From Cellulosimicrobium sp. ES-005 (GTDB taxonomy: Bacteria; Actinomycetota; Actinomycetes; Actinomycetales; Cellulomonadaceae): a stretch of 64,000 nucleotides of DNA. The position numbers and the translations under genes are program-made. The notes under the pieces were generated by a model that saw nothing but the letters and a program-made list of their open reading frames with translations, was not told the origin of the DNA and searched no databases. The first letter of the stretch is position 1; the number at the start of each line of letters is the position of its first letter. Shown here piece by piece: positions 19,770 to 29,868 of the stretch. The stretch lies in assembly GCF_040448685.1 (NCBI RefSeq), contig NZ_CP159290.1, positions 2,232,001 through 2,296,000 of the forward strand, read 5' to 3'.

Positions 19770-22580
19770 TCAGCCCGGCAGCGCGCGGCGCAGCGCGTCG
19801 GCGCGCTGGGCGTCCGCGAGCGTGACGCGCGCGCTGAGCACCGCGGCCTCGTGCTCGGACACGACGACGGGGTAGAGCTCGAGGCTGCGCACCTCCGGCA
19901 GGTCGTCTGCGAGCACGGACACCCGCGCCAGGACGTCCTCGAGCGCGGCCGTGGCCACGACGTGCGTGCCCATGTACCCGAAGAGCCGCGGCGCCGCCCG
20001 CACCGAGCGCACCATGGCCGCGACGTCCACGTCGGTCAGCGGCGGAACCCCGTACGCGACGTCGCCCAGAAGGTCGACCGCGTCACCCGCGAGGCCGAAC
20101 GACACGACCGGCCCGAAGAGCTGGTCCTCCGTCGAGCGCACCACGCACGCGACGCCCGCGTCGGCCATCGCCTGCACCTCGAACGGCTGGTCGGCGGCTC
20201 CGGGCAGCACGGCCGCGAGCGCCTCGCGCATCTGCGCGACGTCGGACCGCAGCTCCGCCTCGTCCGCGATGTCGAGGCGCACGCCGCCGAGGTCCGCGCG
20301 GTGGCGCAGCCCGGCCGCCGTGCTCTTGAGCGCGACGGGCCAGCCGATCTCGCGCGCGGCCGCGACGGCCTCGTCGGCGGTCCGGACGCGGCGGGCGGGC
20401 CACACGCGGACGCCGTAGCACCCGAGCAGCTCGGCGGTCGTCGCGGGGTCGAGGTCGATGGCGTCCCGGCCCGCCAGGGCGCTCTCGACGAGGGCGCGGG
20501 CGCGGCTCGCGTCGACGCCCGCGGGGCGCACCGGCGTCCCGTGGTCCGCCTCGCGCCAGCGGGCGTAGCGCACGACGGCCCCGAGCGCGGCGACCGCGTC
20601 CTCGGGCGTGGAGTAGGCCGGGACCCGCAGCAGGACGTCGGACGCACCGCCCGACGCGTCGGGCGCCGGGGCCGCGAGCTCGTCGGTGAGGCCGTGGAGC
20701 CCGAGCATGCTCGCGACCGTCGTGCGGCCCGTGCGCGCCGCCGCGCGCGCGACGGCCCGGGAGAGGTCCTCGCGGCGCGGGTGCACCACGGGGACCTGGA
20801 CCACCACGACGACGTCGCACGCGTCGGGCGCGTAGAGCGCGTCGACCGTGGCGGCGAGCTCGTCCGACGACGCGTCCTCGGGCAGGAAGTCCGACCGTGC
20901 GACGACGAGACCCGCCGACGACGACGCCTCCGCGACGAGCGCGGCGAGCGACGCCGAGCTGGCGAGGATGCCGACGCGGCGCCCTCCCGGGAGCGGCTGG
21001 TGCGCGAGGAGCTGGGCGATGTCGATCATGTGGTGCGTGTTCTCGGCCCGGATCACGCCCGACTGGCGCAGCATCTCCTCGAGCGTGCGGCGGGGCGCCC
21101 GCGTCGAGCGCACGGCATGGCCCGGCGGCACGACCTGGCCGGAGCGTCCGGCCGTGACGACCACGACGGGCTTGACCGACGCGAGGCGGCGCGCGATGCG
21201 CGAGAACTTGCGCGGGTTGCCGATCGACTCGAGGTACAGGCAGACCACCTGCGTCGCGGCGTCGTCCTGCCAGTACTGCATGAGGTCGTTGCCCGACACG
21301 TCGGCCCGGTGCCCCGCGGACAGGAACGACGACACGCCCAGCCCGCGTCGCGCCGTGGTCGCGAGCAGCGTGACGCCCATGGGCGCCGACTGGCTGAACA
21401 GGCCCACGACGCCGGGCAGCGGCAGGTCCTCGGCGAGCGTCGCCGCGAGCGCGGGCCGCTCGCGGGTCTCGCCCGTGCGCAGCAGGCCGTAGCTCGCGGG
21501 CCCGACGACGCGGAGCCCCGCCGTGTGCGCGACGCGCAGGAGCTCGCGCTGGAGCGCGAGCCCGTCCGGCCCGGTCTCGGCGAACCCGGCGGACAGCACG
21601 ACGACGCCGCGCACCTCGTGGCGCGCGAGCTGGCGGACCGCCTCGATCGCGTCCGAGGGCGGCAGCGCCACGACCGCGAGGTCCACGGGGCCCGGGACGT
21701 CGGCGAGGGTCGCGTGCGTGCGGGGCGCCGCCCCGCCGTCGGGCCCGCCCACGCCGGCACCCACCACGTGGACGGTCACGTCGGGGCTGCGCACGAGCGC
21801 GGCCAGGGCGCGGTGCGCGAGGACGCGGTCGAGGGGCGCGCCGTCGGGGTCCTGGCCGTCGTCGACCGGCGCGCCCGGACCCACGAGCACGACGCTCGTC
21901 GCACCGAGCAGCCCCTGCATGCTGCGCGCCTCCGCGCGGTGCTCGCGGTCCGCCATGACGGCCCGCGACCGTTCCGTGGGGTCGAGGTCGACGCTCACCT
22001 GGACGAACCCGTCGTCCATCTGCTGGCGCACGTCGTACCCGGCCTCGCGGAAGACGGCGAGCATCTTGCCGTTCTGCGGCAGCACCTCGGCGGTGAAGCG
22101 CCGCACGCCGCGCTCGCGCGCCGCCGCGGCGACGTGCTCGAGCAGCACGGACCCCAGCCCTCGGCCCTGCGCCGAGTCGGCGATGTTGAAGGCGACCTCG
22201 GCCTCGCTCGCGCCCGTGCGGTCGAAGCGCGCGACGCCGATGATGTCCTCGCCGACGTCGCCGGCCCTCTCCTCGCCGGCCGGTTCCGCGGGTCCGGCCG
22301 CCTCGTCGCGCGGACGGACCGCGACGAGCGCGACGCGGTCGACGTGGTCGACCCGCGTGAACCGCTCCAGGTCGCGCTCCGAGAGCCGTTCCATGGGGGC
22401 GAAGAAGCGCAGGTACGTCGAGCGCTCGGACTGGCCCACGTGGAATCGCTGGAGCGCGTCGGCGTCCTCGGGGCGGATGGGGCGCACGTGCGTCGTCGTC
22501 CCGTCGCGCAGGACGACGTCCGCCTCCCACTCCACCGGGTACCGGTCCGGGCCCCGCCCGGCTGCGCCGCCGTCGCTCAC
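19770..22580 (-). CDS. GNAT acetyltransferase fused to NDP-forming acyl-CoA synthetase
   Basis: 936-residue fusion. Residues 1-215 form a GNAT domain ([47 protein letters not shown] with the acetyl-CoA-binding Q/RxxGxG loop). Residues 225-680 correspond to a CoA-binding plus succinyl-CoA-ligase-like region ([39 protein letters not shown]). The rest is an ATP-grasp subunit ([36 protein letters not shown]). Related fusions in Actinobacteria and Proteobacteria (Pat type) acetylate lysines of acyl-CoA synthetases. Here the GNAT domain is at the N-terminus. Start GTG 22580. Likely role: protein acetylation and acyl-CoA metabolism. Confidence 0.85.
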   Translation of the reverse strand: MSDGGAAGRGPDRYPVEWEADVVLRDGTTTHVRPIRPEDADALQRFHVGQSERSTYLRFFAPMERLSERDLERFTRVDHVDRVALVAVRPRDEAAGPAEPAGEERAGDVGEDIIGVARFDRTGASEAEVAFNIADSAQGRGLGSVLLEHVAAAARERGVRRFTAEVLPQNGKMLAVFREAGYDVRQQMDDGFVQVSVDLDPTERSRAVMADREHRAEARSMQGLLGATSVVLVGPGAPVDDGQDPDGAPLDRVLAHRALAALVRSPDVTVHVVGAGVGGPDGGAAPRTHATLADVPGPVDLAVVALPPSDAIEAVRQLARHEVRGVVVLSAGFAETGPDGLALQRELLRVAHTAGLRVVGPASYGLLRTGETRERPALAATLAEDLPLPGVVGLFSQSAPMGVTLLATTARRGLGVSSFLSAGHRADVSGNDLMQYWQDDAATQVVCLYLESIGNPRKFSRIARRLASVKPVVVVTAGRSGQVVPPGHAVRSTRAPRRTLEEMLRQSGVIRAENTHHMIDIAQLLAHQPLPGGRRVGILASSASLAALVAEASSSAGLVVARSDFLPEDASSDELAATVDALYAPDACDVVVVVQVPVVHPRREDLSRAVARAAARTGRTTVASMLGLHGLTDELAAPAPDASGGASDVLLRVPAYSTPEDAVAALGAVVRYARWREADHGTPVRPAGVDASRARALVESALAGRDAIDLDPATTAELLGCYGVRVWPARRVRTADEAVAAAREIGWPVALKSTAAGLRHRADLGGVRLDIADEAELRSDVAQMREALAAVLPGAADQPFEVQAMADAGVACVVRSTEDQLFGPVVSFGLAGDAVDLLGDVAYGVPPLTDVDVAAMVRSVRAAPRLFGYMGTHVVATAALEDVLARVSVLADDLPEVRSLELYPVVVSEHEAAVLSARVTLADAQRADALRRALPG

Positions 22581-22795
22581 GCCCCCAGGCTATGCGGTGG
22601 GCGGCGCGGTGCGCCTGCGCCACCCCGGCCCGACCAGGGAGGACAATGGTCCCTCGACAGGCGACGCGACGCGGCGTGTCGGACGGTTGGCGTACCCTCG
22701 CGTGCGGCGCGCGACCGCAGCACGTCACCACCGGCGCACGCCGGCACAGATCCCGCGCCCTCGCGGCGCACCGAACGGCAGGAGCCCGCAGGCAC

Positions 22796-25246
22796 ATGGC
22801 GCGCAAATCCTCGACCCCCTCGCTCGACCCGGCCGAGGTGAACGAGAAGATCGTCGACGTCGACGTCCAGGCGGAGATGGAGACGTCGTTCCTCGAGTAC
22901 GCCTACTCCGTCATCTACTCCCGCGCCCTGCCCGACGCGCGCGACGGCCTCAAGCCCGTCCAGCGCCGCATCCTCTACATGATGGCCGACATGGGCCTGC
23001 GCCCCGACCGCGCGCACGTGAAGTCGGCGCGCGTCGTCGGCGAGGTCATGGGCAAGCTGCACCCGCACGGGGACGCCGCGATCTACGACGCGCTCGTGCG
23101 CCTCGCGCAGGACTTCTCGCTGCGCCTCCCGCTCGTCGACGGGCACGGCAACTTCGGCACGCTCGACGACGGCCCCGCCGCCTCCCGGTACACCGAGGCG
23201 CGCCTCGCTCCCCCGTCGCTCGCGATGACGGCGGGGCTCGACGAGGACGTCGTCGACTTCGTGCCGAACTACGACAACAAGCTCCAGCAGCCCGAGGTGC
23301 TCCCGGCGGCGATCCCCAACCTGCTCGTCAACGGGGCGTCGGGCATCGCGGTCGGCATGGCCACCAACATGGCGCCGCACAACCTCGTCGAGGTCGTCGC
23401 CGCGGCACGCCACCTCGTCGCGCACCCGGACGCCGACCTCGACGCGCTCATGCGGTTCGTCCCCGGCCCCGACCTGCCGACGGGCGGCAAGATCGTCGGT
23501 CTCGACGGCGTCCGCGACGCCTACCGCACGGGCCGCGGCACCTTCCGCACGCGCGCCACCGCCCGCGTGGAGAACCTCACCGCGCGCCGCAAGGGCATCG
23601 TCATCACCGAGCTGCCCTACCTCGTCGGCCCGGAGAAGGTGATCGAGAAGATCGCCGAGGGCGTCAAGACGAAGAAGATCCAGGGCATCACCGCCGCGAC
23701 CGACCTCACGGACCGCGAGCACGGGCTGCGGATCGTCGTCGAGGTGAAGACGGGCTTCAACCCCGAGGCCGTGCTGGAGCAGCTCTACAAGTTCACGCCG
23801 CTCGAGGACTCGTTCGGCATGAACAACGTCGCGCTCGTCGACGGGCAGCCGCGCACGCTCGGCCTGCGCGAGATGCTCGACGTCTGGGTGAAGCACCGCA
23901 TCACGGTCATCGAGCGCCGATCGAGGTACCGGCTGCGCAAGCGGTCCGAGCGGCTCCACCTCGTGGACGGCCTGCTCATCGCCATCGTCGACATCGACGA
24001 GGTCATCCAGGTGATCCGCTCGTCCGACGACGCCGCGACGGCCCGCGGGCGCCTGCAGACCGTGTTCGACCTCTCCGAGCCGCAGGCCGAGTACATCCTC
24101 GAGCTCCAGCTCCGCCGCCTCACCAAGTTCTCGCGCATCGAGCTCGAGAAGGAGCAGGAGACGCTGCGCCGCGAGATCGAGGAGCTCCAGGAGATCCTCG
24201 GGAGCGACGCGAAGCTGCGCGCCGTCGTGTCGGCAGAGATGGCGGACGTCGCCAAGACGTACGGCACCCCGCGCCGCACCATCCTCCTGGAGTCGGCCGG
24301 CGCCGCGCCGACCACGACCGCGGCCGTCCCGCTCGAGGTCGCGGACACGCCCTGCTGGGCGCTGTTCTCCGCCACCGGTCTGCTGGCCCGCACGAGCGAC
24401 GAGACGGAGCCGGCGCGCTCCGGCCCGCGCGCCGCCCACGACGTGCTGCGCGCCGCCGTCCGCACGACGGCGCGCGGTGAGGTCGGGCTCGTCACGAGCC
24501 GCGGGCGGATGGTCCGCGTCTCCGTGCTCGACCTGCCCGCGCTGCCGCCCACCGACAGCGCGCCGAGCCTGTCCGGCGGCGTGCCGCTCAGCGAGGTCGT
24601 CGCGCTCGCGCCCGGCGAGGAGGCCGTGACGATCGCGTCGCTCGACCCCGACGCTCCCCCGCTCGCCCTCGGCACCGCACAGGGCGTCGTCAAGCGCGTC
24701 GCCCCCGGCGACGTGCCGAGCAACCGCGACGACTGGGAGGTCATCGGCCTCAAGGACGGCGACACCGTCGTCGGCGCGGCGCCCGCGACCGACGCGGACG
24801 AGGTCGTGTTCGTCAGCACCGACGCGTCGCTGCTGCACTTCGACGCGTCCGCGGTGCGGCCCCAGGGGCGTGCGGCCGGCGGCATGGCCGGCATCCGGCT
24901 CGCGGACGGCCACCGGGTCGCGTTCTTCGGCGTCGTGCCGGCCGACGTGCGCGACCTCGGGGTCGTCGTCACCGTCGCCGGGTCGTCGGGCGCCCTCGCG
25001 GGCACCCAGACCGGGGCCGGCAAGGTCACGCCGTACGAGCTCTACCCCGGCAAGGGCCGCGGCACCGGCGGCGTCCGGGCGCAGCGGTTCCTCAAGGGCG
25101 AGGACGCGCTGATCCTCGCGTGGGTCGGCCAGGGTCCCGCCCGCGCCACAGGCTCCGGCGGCCAGGCCGTCGACCTGCCGGAGGTCGACCAGCGCCGCGA
25201 CGGGTCCGGCACGCCGCTCGCCTCGCCGGTCACGGCCGTCGGGTAG
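22796..25246 (+). CDS. DNA topoisomerase IV-type subunit A (GyrA/ParC family)
   Basis: 816-residue type IIA topoisomerase subunit A that cleaves and rejoins DNA with subunit B. Early blocks [20 protein letters not shown] and [10 protein letters not shown] precede the active-site Tyr132 ([12 protein letters not shown]). The quinolone-determining loop reads [14 protein letters not shown], with Ala at the position of E. coli GyrA Ser83, a change associated with lower intrinsic fluoroquinolone sensitivity in mycobacteria. The C-terminal part is a shortened beta-pinwheel ([39 protein letters not shown]) without a recognisable GyrA box, which favours ParC over GyrA. No subunit B gene is adjacent. 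The start is ATG 22796 with AGGAG upstream. Confidence 0.9.
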   Translation: MARKSSTPSLDPAEVNEKIVDVDVQAEMETSFLEYAYSVIYSRALPDARDGLKPVQRRILYMMADMGLRPDRAHVKSARVVGEVMGKLHPHGDAAIYDALVRLAQDFSLRLPLVDGHGNFGTLDDGPAASRYTEARLAPPSLAMTAGLDEDVVDFVPNYDNKLQQPEVLPAAIPNLLVNGASGIAVGMATNMAPHNLVEVVAAARHLVAHPDADLDALMRFVPGPDLPTGGKIVGLDGVRDAYRTGRGTFRTRATARVENLTARRKGIVITELPYLVGPEKVIEKIAEGVKTKKIQGITAATDLTDREHGLRIVVEVKTGFNPEAVLEQLYKFTPLEDSFGMNNVALVDGQPRTLGLREMLDVWVKHRITVIERRSRYRLRKRSERLHLVDGLLIAIVDIDEVIQVIRSSDDAATARGRLQTVFDLSEPQAEYILELQLRRLTKFSRIELEKEQETLRREIEELQEILGSDAKLRAVVSAEMADVAKTYGTPRRTILLESAGAAPTTTAAVPLEVADTPCWALFSATGLLARTSDETEPARSGPRAAHDVLRAAVRTTARGEVGLVTSRGRMVRVSVLDLPALPPTDSAPSLSGGVPLSEVVALAPGEEAVTIASLDPDAPPLALGTAQGVVKRVAPGDVPSNRDDWEVIGLKDGDTVVGAAPATDADEVVFVSTDASLLHFDASAVRPQGRAAGGMAGIRLADGHRVAFFGVVPADVRDLGVVVTVAGSSGALAGTQTGAGKVTPYELYPGKGRGTGGVRAQRFLKGEDALILAWVGQGPARATGSGGQAVDLPEVDQRRDGSGTPLASPVTAVG

Positions 25247-25346
25247 CTCGCGGACGACGGCCCCCTGGGGGAACGCCCGGGCGCCCCGAGCAGGCGTCGA
25301 GGTCGCTCGCCCTTGCGAGTGCCCGCGAGAGGCGCAGGCTCGTGGT

Positions 25347-26669
25347 GTGGCAGGGAACCAGGGGGGCGCCGTCCGGACGCCTCGCGACGCGGACGGGGCC
25401 GCCGGCCCCGTCGACTACCACGCCGTCTTCGCGGTCCTCACGGCGCCCAAGGCCGTGCTCTCCCCGGACCTCACGGTGCTCGACGCCAACGAGTCGCTGC
25501 TGCGCACGATCGACGTGCCCGCGAGCGCCGTCGTCGGCCGCCACTACCTCGACGTGTTCCCCGCTCACGGCCCCGACGGCAGCTCCGTCGAACGGGTCGT
25601 CCGGTCGCTCGAGAGGGTCGCACGCACGGGCCGCCTCGAGATGATCGGGCCGCACCGGTACGACCTGCGCCGCCCCGACGGCAGGTGGGCCGAGCGGTGG
25701 TGGATCACGACCAACCTCCCCGTCCTGGACGCGGGCGGTCGGGTGTCGGCCGTCGTGCACCGCGCCGAGGACGTGACGAGCGTCGTGCTCGCGCGCGGCC
25801 CCGCGGCGCCCGACACCGGCCGGGGCGAGGTGAGCGACTGCCCGGACGCGATGTCGCTCGTCGACCGCGCGCTGCTCCTCGGCTCGTCGGTCGACCGCTA
25901 CGCCGAGGTGATCACGCGCGAGCGGAGCGCGTCGCTCGCGATCCAGGACTCGATCCTCACCCCGCCCCCCGACATTCCGGGGCTGGCGATCGACGTGCGT
26001 TACCGGCCGGCGGTCCCCGAGGTGCACGTCGGCGGCGACTGGTACGACGCGTTCGTGCACCCCGACGGCGAGACGACCGTCGTCGTCGGCGACGTGACCG
26101 GGCACGACGTCGCCGCCGCGGCCCACATGGGCCACCTGCGCGGCGTCCTCCGCTCCGTCGCCTTCGCGACCGACGCCGGCCCTGCCACCGCGCTCGACGC
26201 CGCCGAGCAGACCGCCGAGGGGCTCGGCCTCCAGGCGCTGGCGACGGTCGCCGTCGCGCGCATCGGCGCCCCCGGACCTGCCGGACGGCGCGCGGTCCGC
26301 TGGGCGAGCGCCGGGCACCTCCCGCCGGTCGTGCGCCGCGCGGACGGGACCGCGCACCTGCTCACGGCGCGCCCGTCGCCCATGCTCGGCGTCGGGCTGG
26401 GCGGCCCGCGCACCGAGCACGAGGCGTCGCTCGACCCGGGCGACACGCTCCTGCTCTACACCGACGGGCTCGTCGAGCGCCGGGACCGGTCGTTGCGCGA
26501 GGTGCTCGACGAGCTCCCGGGCCGGGTCGAGGGGCTCGGCGACGTGGCCCCCGAGGAACTGCTGGACGCGCTCCTCGCGGAGCTCGTCCCCCACGGCGCC
26601 CAGGACGACGTCGCCCTCGTCATGGTGCACGTCGACGACGGGGAGCCTTCCACCGGGCCCGATGTCTGA
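25347..26669 (+). CDS. PAS domain - PP2C (SpoIIE/RsbU-type) serine phosphatase
   Basis: 440-residue regulator. Residues 20-140 form a PAS sensor domain (VFAVLTAPKAVLSPDLTVLDANESL, GRHYLDVFP, RWAERWWITTNLPVLDAGGRV). A linker helix (DRYAEVITRERSASLAIQDSIL) leads to a PP2C-type phosphatase domain with the metal-binding VGGDWYDAF, VVGDVTGHDVAAAAHMG, WASAGHLPPV, LLLYTDGLVERR and GAQDDVALVMV. Such proteins dephosphorylate anti-anti-sigma factors in partner-switching networks. No anti-sigma kinase or STAS protein is adjacent, so its partners are encoded elsewhere. The start is GTG 25347. Confidence 0.9.
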   Translation: MAGNQGGAVRTPRDADGAAGPVDYHAVFAVLTAPKAVLSPDLTVLDANESLLRTIDVPASAVVGRHYLDVFPAHGPDGSSVERVVRSLERVARTGRLEMIGPHRYDLRRPDGRWAERWWITTNLPVLDAGGRVSAVVHRAEDVTSVVLARGPAAPDTGRGEVSDCPDAMSLVDRALLLGSSVDRYAEVITRERSASLAIQDSILTPPPDIPGLAIDVRYRPAVPEVHVGGDWYDAFVHPDGETTVVVGDVTGHDVAAAAHMGHLRGVLRSVAFATDAGPATALDAAEQTAEGLGLQALATVAVARIGAPGPAGRRAVRWASAGHLPPVVRRADGTAHLLTARPSPMLGVGLGGPRTEHEASLDPGDTLLLYTDGLVERRDRSLREVLDELPGRVEGLGDVAPEELLDALLAELVPHGAQDDVALVMVHVDDGEPSTGPDV

Positions 26670-26805
26670 CCGTCCCCCGGTCGCTGCACCGATCCGGTCG
26701 TGGGAGGTACTGCCAGAACCCTGTAGGAGCGGGACTCCCAGGAGTACGCGCACCCGGTGTCGAATGGTGATCGCACCCAGTTCCCCACCGGCAACGGAGA
26801 GCTCC

Positions 26806-27849
26806 TTGAAGGCCACCGTCATCTACGGCGCGCGCGACGTCCGCGTCGAGACCCGCCCCGACCCGACGATCGTCGAGCCGACCGACGCGATCGTGCGCGC
26901 GGTGCGCGCGTGCGTGTGCGGGTCCGACCTGCACCCCTACCGTTCCATGCCGCACACCGACCAAGGCGTCCCGATCGGGCACGAGCTCCTCGGCATCGTG
27001 GAGGAGACCGGTTCTGCCGTCACGACCGTCCGCGCGGGCGACCTCGTGATCGCGCCGTTCGCGTGGTCGGACAACACGTGCCCCGTGTGCCGCGACGGCT
27101 TCCAGACCGCGTGCCCGCACGGCGGGTTCTACGGCAACCCCGGCGACGTGGGTGGCCAGCAGGCCGAGCTCGCGCGCATCCCGCTCGCGGACGGCAGCCT
27201 CGTCGCCGTGCCGGACGTCGACGAGACGAGCCCGCTCCTCCCCTCGCTGCTCACCCTCTCGGACGTGTACCTCACCGGCTACCACGCGGCGCACATGGCG
27301 CGCGTCTCCGCGCAGACGACCGTCACCGTCATCGGCGACGGCGCCGTCGGGCTGTCCGCCGTGCTCGCCGCACGGCAGATGGGCGCCGAGCGCATCATCC
27401 TCATGGGCCGCCACACGTCGCGGACCGACCTGGGGCGCGAGTGGGGCGCGACCGACGTCGTCGCCGAGCGGGGCGCCGAGGGGATCCAGCGGGTCCGTGA
27501 CCTCACCGGCGGCCTGGGCAGCCACGTCGTGCTGGAGGCCGTCGGGCACATGCCCGCCTACGAGCAGTCCTACGGCGTCGTGCGCGCGGGGGGCGTGATC
27601 AGCCGCGTCGGCGTCCCGCAGTACGAGGACGGACCGGTCGGGTTCGGCTCGCTCTTCGGCCGCAACATCACGCTCACCGGCGGGCCCGCACCCGTCCGCG
27701 CGTACCTCGAGGACGCGATCCCGCAGGTGCTCCGTGGCGAGATCGACCCCGGCCGGGTGTTCGACAAGACCGTCGCGATCGACGACATCGCCGAGGGTTA
27801 CGCCGCGATGGACCGCCGCGAGTCCCTCAAGACGCTCGTCGCGTTCTGA
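26806..27849 (+). CDS. Zinc-dependent alcohol dehydrogenase (MDR family)
   Basis: 347-residue medium-chain dehydrogenase starting at TTG 26806, with GGAGA just upstream. The catalytic zinc region CVCGSDLHPY and GHELLGIVEETG are present. The structural-zinc lobe reads CPVCRDGFQTAC, with only three of the usual four Cys, so structural zinc may be lost or altered. The Rossmann motif is VIGDGAVGLSAVLAARQMG, after which RHTSRTDLGREWGATDVV suggests NADP(H) use, but this is uncertain. It heads a same-strand cassette with a cupin (25-nt gap), an MmyB-like regulator and an acetyltransferase. Substrate unknown; a role in clearing an aldehyde or quinone is a guess. Confidence 0.88.
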   Translation: MKATVIYGARDVRVETRPDPTIVEPTDAIVRAVRACVCGSDLHPYRSMPHTDQGVPIGHELLGIVEETGSAVTTVRAGDLVIAPFAWSDNTCPVCRDGFQTACPHGGFYGNPGDVGGQQAELARIPLADGSLVAVPDVDETSPLLPSLLTLSDVYLTGYHAAHMARVSAQTTVTVIGDGAVGLSAVLAARQMGAERIILMGRHTSRTDLGREWGATDVVAERGAEGIQRVRDLTGGLGSHVVLEAVGHMPAYEQSYGVVRAGGVISRVGVPQYEDGPVGFGSLFGRNITLTGGPAPVRAYLEDAIPQVLRGEIDPGRVFDKTVAIDDIAEGYAAMDRRESLKTLVAF

Positions 27850-27874
27850 ACGACGTCCTGACAGGAGGAGAGAC

Positions 27875-28282
27875 ATGAGCACCGAGAGGCAGCCGACGAC
27901 GCCGACCGTGAAGGGACCCGCCTCGTGGTTCACCGGTGACGTCTGGTTCAACTCCTACTACGCGGGCACGGAGCCGTCGCGGGCGCGCCTGAACCTCGTC
28001 CGCTTCGCCCCCGGCGCGCACACCGCGTGGCACCGGCACGCCGTCGGGCAGACGCTGCACGTCACCGAGGGGTTCGGCTACGTGCAGTCGCGGGGCGAGG
28101 AGGTCGTCGAGCTCCGGCCGGGCGACACCGTCTACACGCCCCCGGGCGAGTGGCACTGGCACGGCGCGAGCGGTGACAGCTTCCTGTGCCATCTCGCGCT
28201 GTGGGAGGCGCCCGCGCCCGGCGTCGACGAGCCCGAGACGACGTGGGGCGACCTCCTCGCCCCCGAGGAGTACCCGGGCTGA
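27875..28282 (+). CDS. Cupin domain protein
   Basis: 135-residue single-cupin protein. The two cupin motifs are visible: FAPGAHTAWHRHAVGQTLHVTEG carries HxH and a later acidic position, and PGDTVYTPPGEWHWHGAS carries the second His. The length and the VWFNSYYAGTEPSRARLNLV N-terminus match the small cupins next to alcohol dehydrogenase and carboxymuconolactone decarboxylase-like genes. It probably binds a divalent metal. ATG 27875 is preceded by an AGGAGGAGA ribosome site. It overlaps no neighbour, but its 25-nt distance to the dehydrogenase indicates one transcript. Confidence 0.88.
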   Translation: MSTERQPTTPTVKGPASWFTGDVWFNSYYAGTEPSRARLNLVRFAPGAHTAWHRHAVGQTLHVTEGFGYVQSRGEEVVELRPGDTVYTPPGEWHWHGASGDSFLCHLALWEAPAPGVDEPETTWGDLLAPEEYPG

Positions 28283-28368
28283 CGTGCCCCCGCGCGGGTG
28301 GGAGGCCACGGCACTCCCGCCCGCGCGGCCCGCCGTCGTCCCGACGTACCGTGAAAGACGTGGAGGCC

Positions 28369-29247
28369 ATGGACAACCGTTCCGAGGTGCGCGAGTTCCT
28401 CATGAGCCGCCGGGCCCGGGTGACCCCCGAGCAGGCCGGCATCGAGACGTTCGGCGGCCGTCGCCGCGTCGCGGGGCTGCGCCGCGACGAGGTCGCCCGG
28501 CTCGCCGGCGTGAGCGTGGACTACTACACGCGGCTCGAGCGCGGAAACCTGCGGGGCGTGTCCGACGTCGTGCTCGAGTCGGTGGCGCGTGCCCTGCTCC
28601 TCGACGCGGCCGAGCGCGAGCACCTGCTCGACCTCGCGCGCACCGCGAACCCCGTCGGCGCCCGCCCGCAGCGCGGCCACGGCGACACCCCGGTACGCCC
28701 CGAGCTGCAGTACCTGCTCGACGCGATCACGACGGCGCCCGCGTTCATCCAGAACAACCGCATGGACCTCGTCGCGGCCAACGCGCTCGGGTACGCGATG
28801 TACGCGCCGATGACCGCGGGCTCCGCGCGCCCGGCGAACTTCTCGCGGCACATCTTCCTCGACCCCGCGTCGCACGACTTCTACCCCGACTGGGACCGCG
28901 CGGCGTGGACGAACGTCACGATCCTGCGCCGCGAGGCCGGCCGCAGCCCGCACGACCGGCGCCTCCAGGCCCTCGTGGGCGAGCTCTCGACGCGGAGCGA
29001 GCGGTTCCGCGAGCTGTGGGCGTCCCACGACGTGCGCCGGCACTACGCCGGGCAGAAGACGTTCCGCCACCCCGTCGTCGGGGACCTCGAGCTGCACTAC
29101 CAGACGCTCGAGCTCCACGGCGACCCCGGGCTCGGCATGACCGTGTACACCGCGACCCCCGGCTCCCCGACCGAGGAGTCGCTGCGCCTGCTCGCGTCCT
29201 GGGCGGCCGCCGAGGCCCCGGCCACCGCGCCGTCGCGCACCGACTGA
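28369..29247 (+). CDS. HTH regulator with MmyB-like ligand domain (XRE family)
   Basis: 292-residue transcription factor. An XRE-type HTH (residues about 20-85: RVAGLRRDEVARLAGVSVDYYTRLERG, SDVVLESVARALLLDAAER) is followed by an MmyB-like C-terminal domain (LLDAITTAPAFIQNNRMDLVAANALG, NFSRHIFLDP, GQKTFRHPVVGDLELHYQTLEL), a PAS-like pocket that in homologues binds fatty acid-like ligands. ATG 28369 is used; an in-frame GTG at 28351 would add six residues. Lying after the dehydrogenase and cupin genes on the same strand, it is the probable local regulator of the cassette. Confidence 0.9.
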   Translation: MDNRSEVREFLMSRRARVTPEQAGIETFGGRRRVAGLRRDEVARLAGVSVDYYTRLERGNLRGVSDVVLESVARALLLDAAEREHLLDLARTANPVGARPQRGHGDTPVRPELQYLLDAITTAPAFIQNNRMDLVAANALGYAMYAPMTAGSARPANFSRHIFLDPASHDFYPDWDRAAWTNVTILRREAGRSPHDRRLQALVGELSTRSERFRELWASHDVRRHYAGQKTFRHPVVGDLELHYQTLELHGDPGLGMTVYTATPGSPTEESLRLLASWAAAEAPATAPSRTD

Positions 29248-29256
29248 GAGGAACCC

Positions 29257-29826
29257 ATGGACCTGGACGACCTGCTGGCCGAGCTCGACGCCGGGCGGAC
29301 GATCCCCGGCGGCTCGCCGCTGCACGCCGTCATGCACCGCACCAGCCAGGAGGCGCTGCGCATCGCCGGCGAGCTCAACGGCGCGTACCGCTCGCCCGAG
29401 CGCGTCCGCGAGCTCCTCGCGGAGCTGACGGGCAGGCCCGTGCACGAGTCCGTGACCCTCTTCCCGCCGTTCACGGCCGACTTCGGCAAGAACATCACCC
29501 TCGGCCGGGACGTCTTCCTCAACTCCGGCTGCCGATTCCAGGACCAGGGCGGCATCACCGTCGGGGACGGCTGCCTCATCGGGCACAACGCCGTCCTCAC
29601 GACGCTCAACCACGACCTCGACCCGGCCCGGCGCGCCGACATGCACCCCGCGCCCGTGGTCCTCGGCCGCAACGTGTGGCTCGGCGCCAACGTGACCGTC
29701 CTTCCCGGGGTGACGATCGGGGACGACGCCGTCGTCGGGGCCGGCTCCGTCGTCACCCGGGACGTCCCCGCACGCACCGTCGTCGTCGGCACGCCCGCGC
29801 GCGTCGTCCGCTCGCTCGACGCCTGA
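29257..29826 (+). CDS. Sugar O-acetyltransferase (maltose/galactoside type)
   Basis: 189-residue left-handed beta-helix acetyltransferase of the LacA/Maa group. Hexapeptide repeats run from about residue 70 (FGKNITLGRDVFLNSGCRFQ, GGITVGDGCLIGHNAVLTT, GRNVWLGANVTVLPGVTIG, DDAVVGAGSVVTRDVPARTV). The catalytic His is within TLNHDLDPARR. The enzyme transfers acetyl from acetyl-CoA to a sugar or thiogalactoside acceptor, which is unknown here. It follows the MmyB-like regulator after 9 nt and closes the cassette. It converges with the lysoplasmalogenase gene. Confidence 0.9.
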   Translation: MDLDDLLAELDAGRTIPGGSPLHAVMHRTSQEALRIAGELNGAYRSPERVRELLAELTGRPVHESVTLFPPFTADFGKNITLGRDVFLNSGCRFQDQGGITVGDGCLIGHNAVLTTLNHDLDPARRADMHPAPVVLGRNVWLGANVTVLPGVTIGDDAVVGAGSVVTRDVPARTVVVGTPARVVRSLDA

Positions 29827-29868
29827 GGTCGGATCAGCGGCAACCGGATCAGCGGGCACCGGCGAGCG

